A stretch of DNA of 14,456 nucleotides from Candidatus Omnitrophota bacterium (GTDB lineage Bacteria; Omnitrophota; Koll11; VGKN01), in the NCBI GenBank assembly GCA_016867055.1, contig VGKN01000013.1, positions 1 to 14,456 on the forward strand, read 5' to 3'. Of the stretch, positions 5,664 to 12,296 are shown in pieces. Position 1 is the first letter of the stretch; every line of letters starts with the position of its first letter. Below the pieces are notes generated by a model, which was not told the origin of the DNA, ran no database searches, and saw only the letters and a list, made by a program, of their open reading frames with translations. The translations under genes were made by a program, and so were the position numbers.

Positions 5664-6370
5664 TATATCATTCTTTTTCCCATAACTATAAAAAGATACT
5701 CCGCAATCGCTATCAAGAGAAATCCGAAGATTTTTCTTATCCTGCTCATCCATGGACCTGCCTTGGGTAATGAAGTAACCAAACCCGCAAATGTACCTAC
5801 CACTATCAAGATAAGACCCATTCCTACTGAGAAAGTAAACAAAAGTGAAATGCCATAGATAATGTTCTGTTTTGTTGCGACATAGGCAAGTATTACTCCT
5901 AATGCAGCGGCAGTGCAGGGTCCTGCCACAAGACCTGAGACAAGTCCCAGAAGATAGATAGACACGATGCCCTTGGTTTTTGCTTGCGGATTTAACTTAG
6001 CCAAAAATGTAGGCATTCTTATTGTATACACCTCAAAAAGATTTAGACTTAAAAGGATACAAATATTTCCCAAGATAAAATACACTATCGGCTTTGTGTT
6101 TATTTCTCCGAACAGGTTTCCTGTTAAAGCAGCAAAAGCGCCAAGCGTAGAATAGGTAGTCGCTATTCCTAAGACATAAAAGATTGATAAAACCAGACCT
6201 TTAAATTTTGAGCCCCCTGCCTTTGAACCTATAAAGGCTACTGTAATAGGAACCATAGTGTATATGCAGGGCTCAAAACTAGTCATAAGCCCGGCTAAAA
6301 GCACTGCTATATAGGCTAAAAATGGGGCTTGGATAAGATAAATATTCAGATTATGTAAAAAATTATTCAT
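5663..6370 (-). CDS. ccdA: CcdA/DsbD-type transmembrane thiol-electron carrier
   Basis: 235 residues, six predicted membrane segments, no attached thioredoxin domains. The family passes electrons from cytosolic thioredoxin through two membrane-embedded cysteines to extracytoplasmic thioredoxin-like proteins. The two cysteines are Cys35 in SFEPCIYTMVP and Cys152 in AGPCTAAALG. The Pro-Cys contexts resemble the DsbD membrane domain more than classical CcdA. The start ATG overlaps the stop of the upstream gene by four bases (ATGA), giving translational coupling. Upstream genes encode thioredoxin reductase and thioredoxin and the downstream gene a TlpA-like protein, making a complete relay in gene order. 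Confidence 0.9.
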   Translation of the reverse strand: MNNFLHNLNIYLIQAPFLAYIAVLLAGLMTSFEPCIYTMVPITVAFIGSKAGGSKFKGLVLSIFYVLGIATTYSTLGAFAALTGNLFGEINTKPIVYFILGNICILLSLNLFEVYTIRMPTFLAKLNPQAKTKGIVSIYLLGLVSGLVAGPCTAAALGVILAYVATKQNIIYGISLLFTFSVGMGLILIVVGTFAGLVTSLPKAGPWMSRIRKIFGFLLIAIAEYLFIVMGKRMI

Positions 6371-6966
6371 TTTTTATTCCGATTAATAAGAACATAAGCG
6401 AAGCTATATAAATCATCTCCTGCGCCACCCTCAAGAAATTTTACTACCTTTGCTAAAGGAAAAGTAAAGGTTTTTGTCAAGGTCTCATATAAGACAAAAC
6501 CATAAATAGCATATTCCCCTAAACGCTGGTCTAGCTCAACTGCTTTATTGTCCGTAATCCATTCCCAATGCTGTTTGGAATTCCTACGGATTACCTCTCC
6601 GCAATAGGCTCCACATCGTGCAACAACACTGATAAATTCTTCCTTTTTTAAGGTATTTTTATTTGCCCTTACATAATTCAAATATTGATCAACTATTTTT
6701 AAACTCTCTAAAGAATAATTTAACTTATTAATCCCTAACTGCTTTTTAAAGGGAACTTCGGAATCCATGCCTCTATCATCAATTAAAGCATAGGACAGGT
6801 CTGAAACAACATCATTGACCTTACTTCCATCTAAGACTTCATTTATACTTTCCGCATATGCAGATTTTATATTCTTTTTTAACAAATTAAACATTATATG
6901 GTTGAATAATAACGAAATCCCGATTGAAATACATACTATACTTCTGTAAATATGGCTAAAACTCAA
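6367..6966 (-). CDS. Uncharacterised protein, probably exported or membrane anchored
   Basis: I do not recognise the family. At 199 residues it has a hydrophobic N-terminal stretch (about 7-28) and a SAYA sequence near residue 38 that could be a signal peptidase site, although two lysines lie between them. The body is mixed alpha/beta. A motif ARCGAYCGEVIRRN at about 115-128 holds the only two Cys spaced by four, followed by HWEW and a short region ending FLEGGAGDDLYSF. The frame must start at or below TTG 6966, because a stop codon precedes it; the next option, ATG 6894, would remove the hydrophobic stretch. No good Shine-Dalgarno is visible. It overlaps ccdA by four bases and follows trxA after 20 bp, so it is probably a thiol-relay accessory protein (inference). 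Confidence 0.65.
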   Translation of the reverse strand: MSFSHIYRSIVCISIGISLLFNHIMFNLLKKNIKSAYAESINEVLDGSKVNDVVSDLSYALIDDRGMDSEVPFKKQLGINKLNYSLESLKIVDQYLNYVRANKNTLKKEEFISVVARCGAYCGEVIRRNSKQHWEWITDNKAVELDQRLGEYAIYGFVLYETLTKTFTFPLAKVVKFLEGGAGDDLYSFAYVLINRNKK

Positions 6967-6986
6967 TTAATATTTTATTACCTTAT

Positions 6987-7304
6987 TTATAGTAATTTAT
7001 CTATTTTTGCTTTAAGGCCGTCTTTTGAAACAAAACCGCTCAACCGCTCTATTGGCTTTGCTTCTTTGAATATAAGAATAGTAGGTACAGTTAAAACTGC
7101 ATAATCTACGGCAACCTGACGGCTGTTTATTACATCATATATTCCCATATCTACTCTGCCGCTATAGTCTGTGCTAAGTTCCTCGATTATTGGCACAAGC
7201 CTCTTACAATTGGGGCACCAGGGCGACTTGAAAAAGAGGAGAAATAACGACTTATTTTGCAAAACCTCTTCTTTAAAATTTGCATCTGTGATTTCTTTTA
7301 ACAT
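6987..7304 (-). CDS. trxA: Thioredoxin-like protein with CPNC active site
   Basis: 105 residues, standard thioredoxin size, no signal peptide, so cytosolic. The active site is W29-C30-P31-N32-C33 instead of the usual WCGPC, and the cis-proline is Pro74 in LTVPT. CPxC sites change redox potential and partner choice relative to CGPC. It lies between thioredoxin reductase and the CcdA-like carrier genes, so the predicted path is reductase to this protein to CcdA. Start ATG 7304; no clear Shine-Dalgarno is visible. The 254-bp gap upstream holds a nested-palindrome element (7339-7511), which may matter for its expression. Confidence 0.88.
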   Translation of the reverse strand: MLKEITDANFKEEVLQNKSLFLLFFKSPWCPNCKRLVPIIEELSTDYSGRVDMGIYDVINSRQVAVDYAVLTVPTILIFKEAKPIERLSGFVSKDGLKAKIDKLL

Positions 7305-7338
7305 AAAATTAATACAAGCGCATTAAGTAAATTTACAC

Positions 7339-7511
7339 TTAAGCCCAAGTTTACGAATGAGCATACGGAAGCGCAGGAGCAAGTCTATGAGGCAAAAACT
7401 TCTCCGTAGGTTACCGCTTTTGCAAGCCCCTCTAAGGGGTTGGGGGTGCTTGTAGGAGAAGTTAAGCCGAATGCGACGAGCACCGATAGCGAAGAAGTAA
7501 ATTGGGCTTAA
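7339..7511. repeat. Second type of nested-palindrome intercistronic element
   Basis: Outer arms 7339-7354 (TTAAGCCCAAGTTTAC) and 7497-7511 (GTAAATTGGGCTTAA) are near-perfect inverted repeats. Inside are AACTTCTCC (7397-7405)/GGAGAAGTT (7455-7463), CAAGC (7423-7427)/GCTTG (7448-7452) and a terminal CCCCT/AGGGG hairpin (7427-7431/7435-7439). The segments 7355-7396 and 7464-7496 between outer and inner arms do not pair well and hold similar motifs starting CGAATG. No coding frame is supported. It differs in sequence from the 4803/10616/11331 family but has the same Russian-doll layout and position between co-directional genes. Confidence 0.75.
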
Positions 7512-7558
7512 AGTTATTATCCCCGTCTTATTATCGCAACATATTTATTGTGTTTGTG

Positions 7559-8477
7559 TTAGTAAAAGGTTACTTCTTTTTGGCCGTAAAGGTATTTAAA
7601 CACCGAGATAGAGGCTTTAGAGCCCTCTCCTGCGGCTATGATTATCTGTTTTTCAGGAATATCTGTAACATCGCCTGCGGCAAATATGCCTGGGATATTC
7701 GTGGCGTTGTGTTTATCTACTATAATCTCGCCGTATTTTTGCAACTATTTTAGTAAAATCACAGCTCGGGATAGAGCCTATCTCAATAAATACACCGCGG
7801 ACATTTAAAGTTTTTTTCTGCCCAGCAACCTCTACCTCAAGCGCCTCAACGAATTTATTCCCTAAAATCCTTGTGGTCTTTGCGCTATTTAAAATTGTAA
7901 CATTAGAGGCTTTTTCAGCCTTCTCTCTCATTATCGCATCTCCTTTAATCTCCGGATTTATATTTATCAAATAAATCTTATTTGCGATCTTTATAAGCTG
8001 TAGAGTGGCGTCCAAGGCAGAGTTTCCACCTCCTATCACAGCCACATCCATTCCACTAAAAAGCGGACCATCGCAGGTGGCGCAGTAGGTAACTCCTTTA
8101 TTTTTAAATTCTAATTCTCCCGGCACATTTAAAAGTCTTGGCTTCTTGCCAGAGGCAATAATTATTGCTCTTGTTTCATATTTCTCTTTGTCTGTAATTA
8201 CCTCAAGGGCATCAACACCTAACCTTTTAATATCCGTTACCTCTTCGCCTTCCTTTAACTGGACTCCAAATTGTTTGATATGTTCTTCAAATTTCTGAGT
8301 TAACTCTGTTCCTGTGATAAACTGATAACCTGTGTAATTTTCTATGGCGCCAGAAAGGGCAGTCTGACCGCCTATATCCTTGGAGATGATTAAAAAATTC
8401 AATCTCTTTCTTGCTGAATAAACTGCTGCTGTTATGCCGGCAGGACCTGCTCCGATGATTATTAACTCATATACCAT
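7559..8477 (-). CDS. trxB: AhpF-like thioredoxin reductase, apparent frameshift near 7740
   Basis: An FAD-dependent reductase with FAD loop GAGPAG (about 9-14), redox site C132-A-T-C135 and nucleotide loop GGGNSA. The C-terminal [10 protein letters not shown] and [14 protein letters not shown] motifs are in another frame. Frame 1 covers 8477 to about 7738. The remaining ~58 residues are read one base over. Removing one A from the A5 run (minus strand, plus 7736-7740) restores a continuous ~305-residue protein, the normal length. This may be an assembly or sequencing error, a real mutation or, less likely, programmed slippage. The NADPH-recognition HRRxxxR motif of classical TrxB is absent; the equivalent stretch (NINPEIKGD) resembles AhpF, suggesting NADH use. 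Start ATG 8477, no clear Shine-Dalgarno. Confidence 0.85.
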
Positions 8478-8546
8478 ATCAAAACTAAATTTCTATAAGA
8501 GAAGAATTTATGGGGTAGGATTAAATATGCTGTTAGTTGCCATACT

Positions 8547-9425
8547 TTACAAAAGACCATATTTTTTTGCATTCTCATCGGCAATAGCCTGTATCTTTGC
8601 TATCTCTTCCTGTCCACCTTCCTTTTGAAACAGGTGTTTGTATCTACCCTGAAGTTTAAGATACTCCTCAACAGGTTTCTTAGCCGTAACCTTAACCACA
8701 TTTGTTAATTTTCCATTTTCTATTTCAATTAAAGGATAGATACAGGTTTCAACCGCAAGCTTTGAAACCCTTATTGTAAGAGAAGGGTCATGCTGCCAGC
8801 CCAAAGGACAGGGTACAAGCACTTGGATATATTTTGGACCCTTAAGCGTTATAGCCTTTTTAATCTTTTTCTCCAAATCCTTAAAATACGCTACTGTTAC
8901 TGTCGCCACATAAGGTACGCCATGAGCCACTGCAATCTGGGGCATATCCTTTTTAGGCGTGATATTACCCCATGATAATTCGCCAGGGGGACTAGTAGTT
9001 GTACGGGCGTCAAAGGGCGTAAGCCCGCTTCTTTGAATTCCTGTGTTCATATAGGCCTCATTGTCAAGGGTAATCGCAAGAATATTATGCCCTCGTTCAA
9101 ACATACCGCTTAAAGCACCAAAACCTATATCCGCCATACCGCCATCTCCACCCTGAGCAATAACCTGTGCCTCATTTTCCCTTCCAAGCGCCTTAAGAGC
9201 CGCCTCAATGCCGCTTGCTACAGCAGGTGTATTCTCAAAAAGGGAATGAATCCACGGCACCCCCCAGGCAGACTCAGGATATCTTGAGGTAAATATCTCA
9301 GAGCACCCGGTTGCATTTGCAATAATTACATTAGGACCTGTGGCATTTAATATAAGTTTAATTCCGAGTGCCTCTCCACAACCCGCGCAGGCAGTATGCC
9401 CTGGCGCAAGTAAGTTCTCATTCAT
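8547..9425 (-). CDS. porB: Pyruvate/2-oxoacid:ferredoxin oxidoreductase, beta subunit
   Basis: 292 residues. This subunit binds thiamine pyrophosphate and the proximal [4Fe-4S] cluster of POR, which converts pyruvate plus CoA to acetyl-CoA, CO2 and reduced ferredoxin in the cytosol. The TPP/Mg motif is GDGGMADIG (about 93-101) with NEAYMNTG (122-129). The cluster ligands appear as Cys13, Cys16, Cys41 and Cys206 (VPCPLGW). The 3 and 25 residue spacing of the first three matches that in Desulfovibrio pyruvate:ferredoxin oxidoreductase. The ATG overlaps the porA stop (ATGA), so translation is coupled. Pyruvate is the most likely substrate given PorA resemblance, but other 2-oxoacids are not excluded. 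Confidence 0.93.
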   Translation of the reverse strand: MNENLLAPGHTACAGCGEALGIKLILNATGPNVIIANATGCSEIFTSRYPESAWGVPWIHSLFENTPAVASGIEAALKALGRENEAQVIAQGGDGGMADIGFGALSGMFERGHNILAITLDNEAYMNTGIQRSGLTPFDARTTTSPPGELSWGNITPKKDMPQIAVAHGVPYVATVTVAYFKDLEKKIKKAITLKGPKYIQVLVPCPLGWQHDPSLTIRVSKLAVETCIYPLIEIENGKLTNVVKVTAKKPVEEYLKLQGRYKHLFQKEGGQEEIAKIQAIADENAKKYGLL

Positions 9426-10606
9426 ACAGAAAGCTCCTCCGGCAATATATCCTTGTTTAAGTCTAAAAACTCAAGCTCTATCTTCTCTTTTTTTGAGCGC
9501 TCAATCGCCTTCTTTATTGTATCCTTTGATATATCCCTTCCGCCAAGACCCGCTATAAAACTATTTATCCTTGGCGTGCTTCCTTGAGCATATAAAACGC
9601 TTTTTATCTCATTTGCTAAGATTGAACCATAGCCAAGGGATATTGCCTTTTCTAAAACTACTATGATTTTTTTATCCCTAAGGCAATTGGTTATCTCTTT
9701 ATCTGGAAAGGGTCTAAAGGTTCTTATCTTCAATACCCCTATCCGCTCATTTTTCTGCCTGAGTTCATCCGCCACTTCCTTCATAGTAGAAACAATAGAA
9801 CCCATACCCACTAAAATTATATCCGCCTCTTTTGTATTATACTCTTCTATCAAATCGCCGCTAAACCTGCCAAATACCTTTTTAAATTCCTTTGCTGTGT
9901 CAATTATTACTGATTTGGACCTGTTTAAAATTTCATTTAATGCATACCTTGTCTCCATATATCTATCAGGTTCTGCAAAGGAACCAAATGTCAAAGGAGT
10001 TTTGGGGGTTAGATAATACTCAGGATTAAACTTGGGAAGAAATCTGTCTATGTCTTCTGGTTTAGGAATCTCTACAGGTTCAAAGGTATGAGTAAGGAGA
10101 AATCCATCCATTGATACTACCACAGGAAGCATAATGCGCCTGTCCTCTCCAATCCTATATGCCTGTATATGTAAATCCACTACCTCCTGAATATCCTCGG
10201 CAAAAAACTGAATCCAACCTGTATCACGAAGAGTTATGGCATCCTGGTGGTCGTTCCAAATATTTAGAGGAGAGGATATTGCCCTGTTTGCACAGGTTAA
10301 AACTACAGGAAGTCTTAAACCTGATATATTATATAAAACCTCAAGCATAAGTAAAAGCCCCTGCGAGGTAGTGGCGGTATAGGTACGCGCTCCTGTAAGG
10401 CTTGCTCCGAGGCAGGCGCTTGCAGCAGAGTGTTCGCTCTCTACATTAATATATTCTGCCTTTAGCCTCCCATCTGCAACCATCTCTGCTAAATACTCCA
10501 CAATATGTGTTTGTGGCGTTATTGGATAAGCAGATATTACATTAGGCTTACATAGGCCTACAACCTCGCTAACTGCTTTTGAGCCCTCAAGCACCTGAAG
10601 GGTCAT
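9422..10606 (-). CDS. porA: Pyruvate/2-oxoacid:ferredoxin oxidoreductase, alpha subunit
   Basis: 394 residues. The N-terminal pyrimidine-binding domain carries YPITPQT (27-33), an ESEHSAAS stretch with the conserved Glu, and TSQGLLLM. A NIWNDHQDAITLRDTGW segment typical of PorA follows, and the C-terminal part is the transketolase-C-like domain. It partners with PorB, PorD and PorG in the archaeal-style heterotetramer. The ATG at 10606 is fixed by an AGGAG Shine-Dalgarno (10612-10616) five bases upstream and by homology; the frame is open to 10666, but that extra part is translated intercistronic element. The operon is split here: element copy 2 lies between porD and porA. Confidence 0.93.
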   Translation of the reverse strand: MTLQVLEGSKAVSEVVGLCKPNVISAYPITPQTHIVEYLAEMVADGRLKAEYINVESEHSAASACLGASLTGARTYTATTSQGLLLMLEVLYNISGLRLPVVLTCANRAISSPLNIWNDHQDAITLRDTGWIQFFAEDIQEVVDLHIQAYRIGEDRRIMLPVVVSMDGFLLTHTFEPVEIPKPEDIDRFLPKFNPEYYLTPKTPLTFGSFAEPDRYMETRYALNEILNRSKSVIIDTAKEFKKVFGRFSGDLIEEYNTKEADIILVGMGSIVSTMKEVADELRQKNERIGVLKIRTFRPFPDKEITNCLRDKKIIVVLEKAISLGYGSILANEIKSVLYAQGSTPRINSFIAGLGGRDISKDTIKKAIERSKKEKIELEFLDLNKDILPEELSV

Positions 10607-10611
10607 TTTAT

Positions 10612-10616
10612 CTCCT
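10612..10616 (-). promoter_or_regulatory. porA Shine-Dalgarno at the element edge
   Basis: AGGAG, five bases before the porA ATG. It touches the terminal stem (10616-10621 with 10686-10691) of element copy 2. If the stem forms in the mRNA, the ribosome site is directly stacked on it, so folding could affect porA translation. It decides the start at 10606 over the upstream TTG/ATG codons. Confidence 0.7.
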
Positions 10617-10795
10617 CTAATGAGCAGACAATTTATGGAACATAGTGACATAAATTGTAGTCCCAAGTCTCCGGGACGTCTGCGAATTAGACCCTTGACA
10701 TTTTGCCTTAAAAAAGTTGCATCTATACCAAAATGTCAAGGGCTAAATTCAGACAAACCCTTGACACATAGTGTCAAGGGTGTCTTCATTTAACC
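10616..10795. repeat. Intercistronic hairpin element, copy 2
   Basis: Same plan as copy 1. Left unit: TCTAAT/ATTAGA (10616-10621/10686-10691), GA/GA, GCAGA/TCTGC (10624-10628/10679-10683), hairpin CAATTTATG/CATAAATTG (10629-10637/10649-10657) with GA/GA in its loop, plus an extra GTCCC/GGGAC hairpin. Central hairpin: 14 bp, 10692-10705 with 10729-10742; its loop is in the opposite orientation to the other copies. Right unit: GGCTAAAT (10741-10748)/ATTTAACC (10788-10795), TC/TC, AGACA/TGTCT, but the inner hairpin is replaced by CCCTTGACAC/GTGTCAAGGG (10758-10767/10771-10780). Its end supplies the TGA stop of porD. Confidence 0.9.
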
Positions 10796-11058
10796 TCCAT
10801 TATCATTTCTATATCCTTGACAGGACATTCCTTTACACATATGCCACAGCCTTTACAATAGAGGAAATCCGCATTCATAGTTGACTCCTTTTGCTTTCCT
10901 GTTCCCCAGACACAGACCTCCGGACATATAATAGCGCAAAGTCTGCAGCCCACACACTTTTCGTGTTTCCATTTTGGTCTATATACCCGCCAACTGCCTG
11001 TTTTATTTACCTTTGATGAGCCGGGTTTTGATATCAGAGCAAATGTAAGTTTTTCCAT
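10786..11058 (-). CDS. porD: Pyruvate/2-oxoacid:ferredoxin oxidoreductase, delta (2x[4Fe-4S]) subunit
   Basis: 90 residues, the normal PorD size. Two bacterial-ferredoxin-type motifs bind [4Fe-4S] clusters: Cys35/38/41/45 (CVGCRLCAIICP) and Cys68/71/74/78 (CKGCGICVKECP). They carry electrons from the catalytic cluster to external ferredoxin. The N-terminal GSWRVYRPKW segment is typical of PorD ahead of the ferredoxin domain. The ATG overlaps the last base of the TAA of the CBM48-like gene (TAATG), so translation is probably re-initiated. The final codon and TGA stop merge into element copy 2 (GGTTAAATGA), so the native 3' end may have been changed slightly by the element. Confidence 0.93.
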   Translation of the reverse strand: MEKLTFALISKPGSSKVNKTGSWRVYRPKWKHEKCVGCRLCAIICPEVCVWGTGKQKESTMNADFLYCKGCGICVKECPVKDIEMIMEVK

Positions 11059-11318
11059 TATTCAACCACAATTACGCAGTTTCTTCCGCCAAGATTGTTG
11101 CAGACAAAATTGCTGCAACTAGGGTCATCCTGCCACTGGCCATCAACCACAAACTTATATTCATTCCAACCTTTTGGAAGTCTAATGCTTTTTGTCCATA
11201 CGCCTTTTTTATCTTTTTTTAAAGGGGTTTTCTCCGGATCCCAGTTATTAAAACTTCCGGCTACTGTTACCTTTTCTGCATCAGGCGCATCCAGTTTAAA
11301 TTGGATTGATTTTATCAT
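11058..11318 (-). CDS. Small AMPK-beta/CBM48-like glycogen-binding protein
   Basis: 86 residues, a single stand-alone carbohydrate-binding module of the AMPK-beta/isoamylase-N type. Binding features of AMPK beta align well: GSFNNW (21-26, Trp26 equals the first sugar-stacking Trp), Lys55 in YKFVVDG, Trp62 in GQW, and an Asn at 80 near the end of the domain. Three cysteines (68, 73, 81) are unusual for the module. There is no catalytic domain. ATG 11318 is chosen because GGGAGG (11325-11330) lies just upstream; further-upstream codons fall within element copy 3. It lies between porG and porD inside the POR operon and overlaps porD, so it is probably co-translated. Suggested role (inference): tying POR activity or location to glycogen or oligosaccharide. 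Confidence 0.88.
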   Translation of the reverse strand: MIKSIQFKLDAPDAEKVTVAGSFNNWDPEKTPLKKDKKGVWTKSIRLPKGWNEYKFVVDGQWQDDPSCSNFVCNNLGGRNCVIVVE

Positions 11319-11330
11319 TTTAAACCTCCC

Positions 11331-11562
11331 TTTAATGAGCAGATAACTTATGGAGCTCTGAAAGAGTGACATAAGTTATAGTAAAGCGTCTGCGAATTAA
11401 ACCCTTGACATTTTGTTATGGATACAACTTTTCTAAAGCAAAGGCAAAATGTCAAGGGTCAAATCCAGACAGACAACTTACGTTTCCACCAAAAATCTTG
11501 GTAGATCCGCCAACGCTTTGTGGCGGACACTATTGTTCCGTAAGTTGTGTCTTCATTTGACC
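11331..11562. repeat. Intercistronic hairpin element, copy 3
   Basis: Left unit: TTTAAT/ATTAAA (11331-11336/11396-11401), GA/GA, GCAGA/TCTGC (11339-11343/11389-11393), hairpin TAACTTATG/CATAAGTTA (11344-11352/11370-11378) with GA/GA and a small CTCT/AGAG cap. Central 14-bp hairpin: 11402-11415 with 11445-11458. Right unit: GGTCAAAT/ATTTGACC (11457-11464/11555-11562), AGACA/TGTCT, CAACTTACG/CGTAAGTTG (11474-11482/11539-11547). Its right interior is nearly identical to copy 1. It starts at the G of the porG TAG stop and ends directly at the Shine-Dalgarno of the CBM48-like gene. Confidence 0.9.
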
Positions 11563-12107
11563 TATTTTCCATTTTTTATAAACTCATATGCCCTTTCAGC
11601 TGTAAGGGCATTTTTTTCTCCCATCTCTCCAGGAAAACGTTTCTTAATAGCCTCTTTTAAAGAACCAAGGCTGACAAGGGCTGTAGCAGCTACAAATGCA
11701 CCTAAAAGCGCAGTATTCGGAATAGGCTTTCCCATAACCTCAAGGGCTATTTTAACCGCGGGTATGGTTATAACCCTTGCCCTTGTATTAAGTCCTATTA
11801 GACTGGAATCTTTTTCAGAATTTATAAGGGCTATACCTTTTTCAGAAAGACCCGTCTCAACCTCAGTTACACCTATAAGAGTAGGGTCCTGCACTATTAT
11901 ATAATCCGGCTCGTATACCTTTGAATGAATCCTGATTTTTTTCTCATCTATCCTTACAAAGGCATACACCGGAGCACCCATACGCTCGCTCCCAAATGTG
12001 GGAAATCCTTGAGAAAATTTTCCATCAAGAAACGCAGCGTTTGCCAATATCTCTGCGGCTGTTACTACTCCCTGCCCACCCCTTCCGTGTATGCGTATCT
12101 CTTTCAT
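11562..12107 (-). CDS. porG: Pyruvate/2-oxoacid:ferredoxin oxidoreductase, gamma subunit
   Basis: 181 residues, normal for PorG. It opens with the diagnostic EIRIHGRGGQGVVTAAEI (GRGGQG at 8-13) and continues with FPTFGSERMGAPVYAF. The gamma domain contributes to the CoA-binding and catalytic core of the POR heterotetramer. Start: ATG 12107 gives the family N-terminus. An in-frame ATG at 12122 would add five residues; neither has a strong Shine-Dalgarno, so this is a homology choice. It is the first gene after the promoter at 12297-12325, hence the head of the operon. Its TAG stop shares its last base with element copy 3. Confidence 0.92.
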   Translation of the reverse strand: MKEIRIHGRGGQGVVTAAEILANAAFLDGKFSQGFPTFGSERMGAPVYAFVRIDEKKIRIHSKVYEPDYIIVQDPTLIGVTEVETGLSEKGIALINSEKDSSLIGLNTRARVITIPAVKIALEVMGKPIPNTALLGAFVAATALVSLGSLKEAIKKRFPGEMGEKNALTAERAYEFIKNGK

Positions 12108-12208
12108 CCCGTTAGACCCCATTAGCCCTGATTGGAATGCACCCCATTAAAAGCACTATTTTCTATAGGCGGATGAATCCTAAGATGTAATAAAAAAACT
12201 ATTTTTTA

Positions 12209-12269
12209 AGGATATAAAAATAATATCACTTTAAGGAAATACGCTGTTTTAACGAAAATCTTATATCCT
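12209..12269 (-). promoter_or_regulatory. Possible structured leader of the por operon
   Basis: Within the ~180-nt region between predicted transcription start and porG, AGGATATAA (12209-12217) and TTATATCCT (12261-12269) form a perfect 9-bp stem enclosing 43 bases. I do not recognise a riboswitch or T-box motif, and no U-tract terminator follows. The sequence is AT-rich, so chance pairing is a real possibility. Confidence 0.3.
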
Positions 12270-12296
12270 GCCCTAAATTAGTCAAAGAAGAACAAA

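Noticed and set aside
10607..10666. N-terminal extension of PorA (20 residues)
   Set aside because: It is translated from element copy 2; the Shine-Dalgarno and family alignment place the start at 10606.
4803..11562. CRISPR array
   Set aside because: The repeats are three long, scattered, structured copies, not short direct repeats with regular unique spacers.
12123..12290. Riboswitch or T-box in the por leader
   Set aside because: Only one AT-rich 9-bp stem is visible; no conserved motif of a known class could be recognised.
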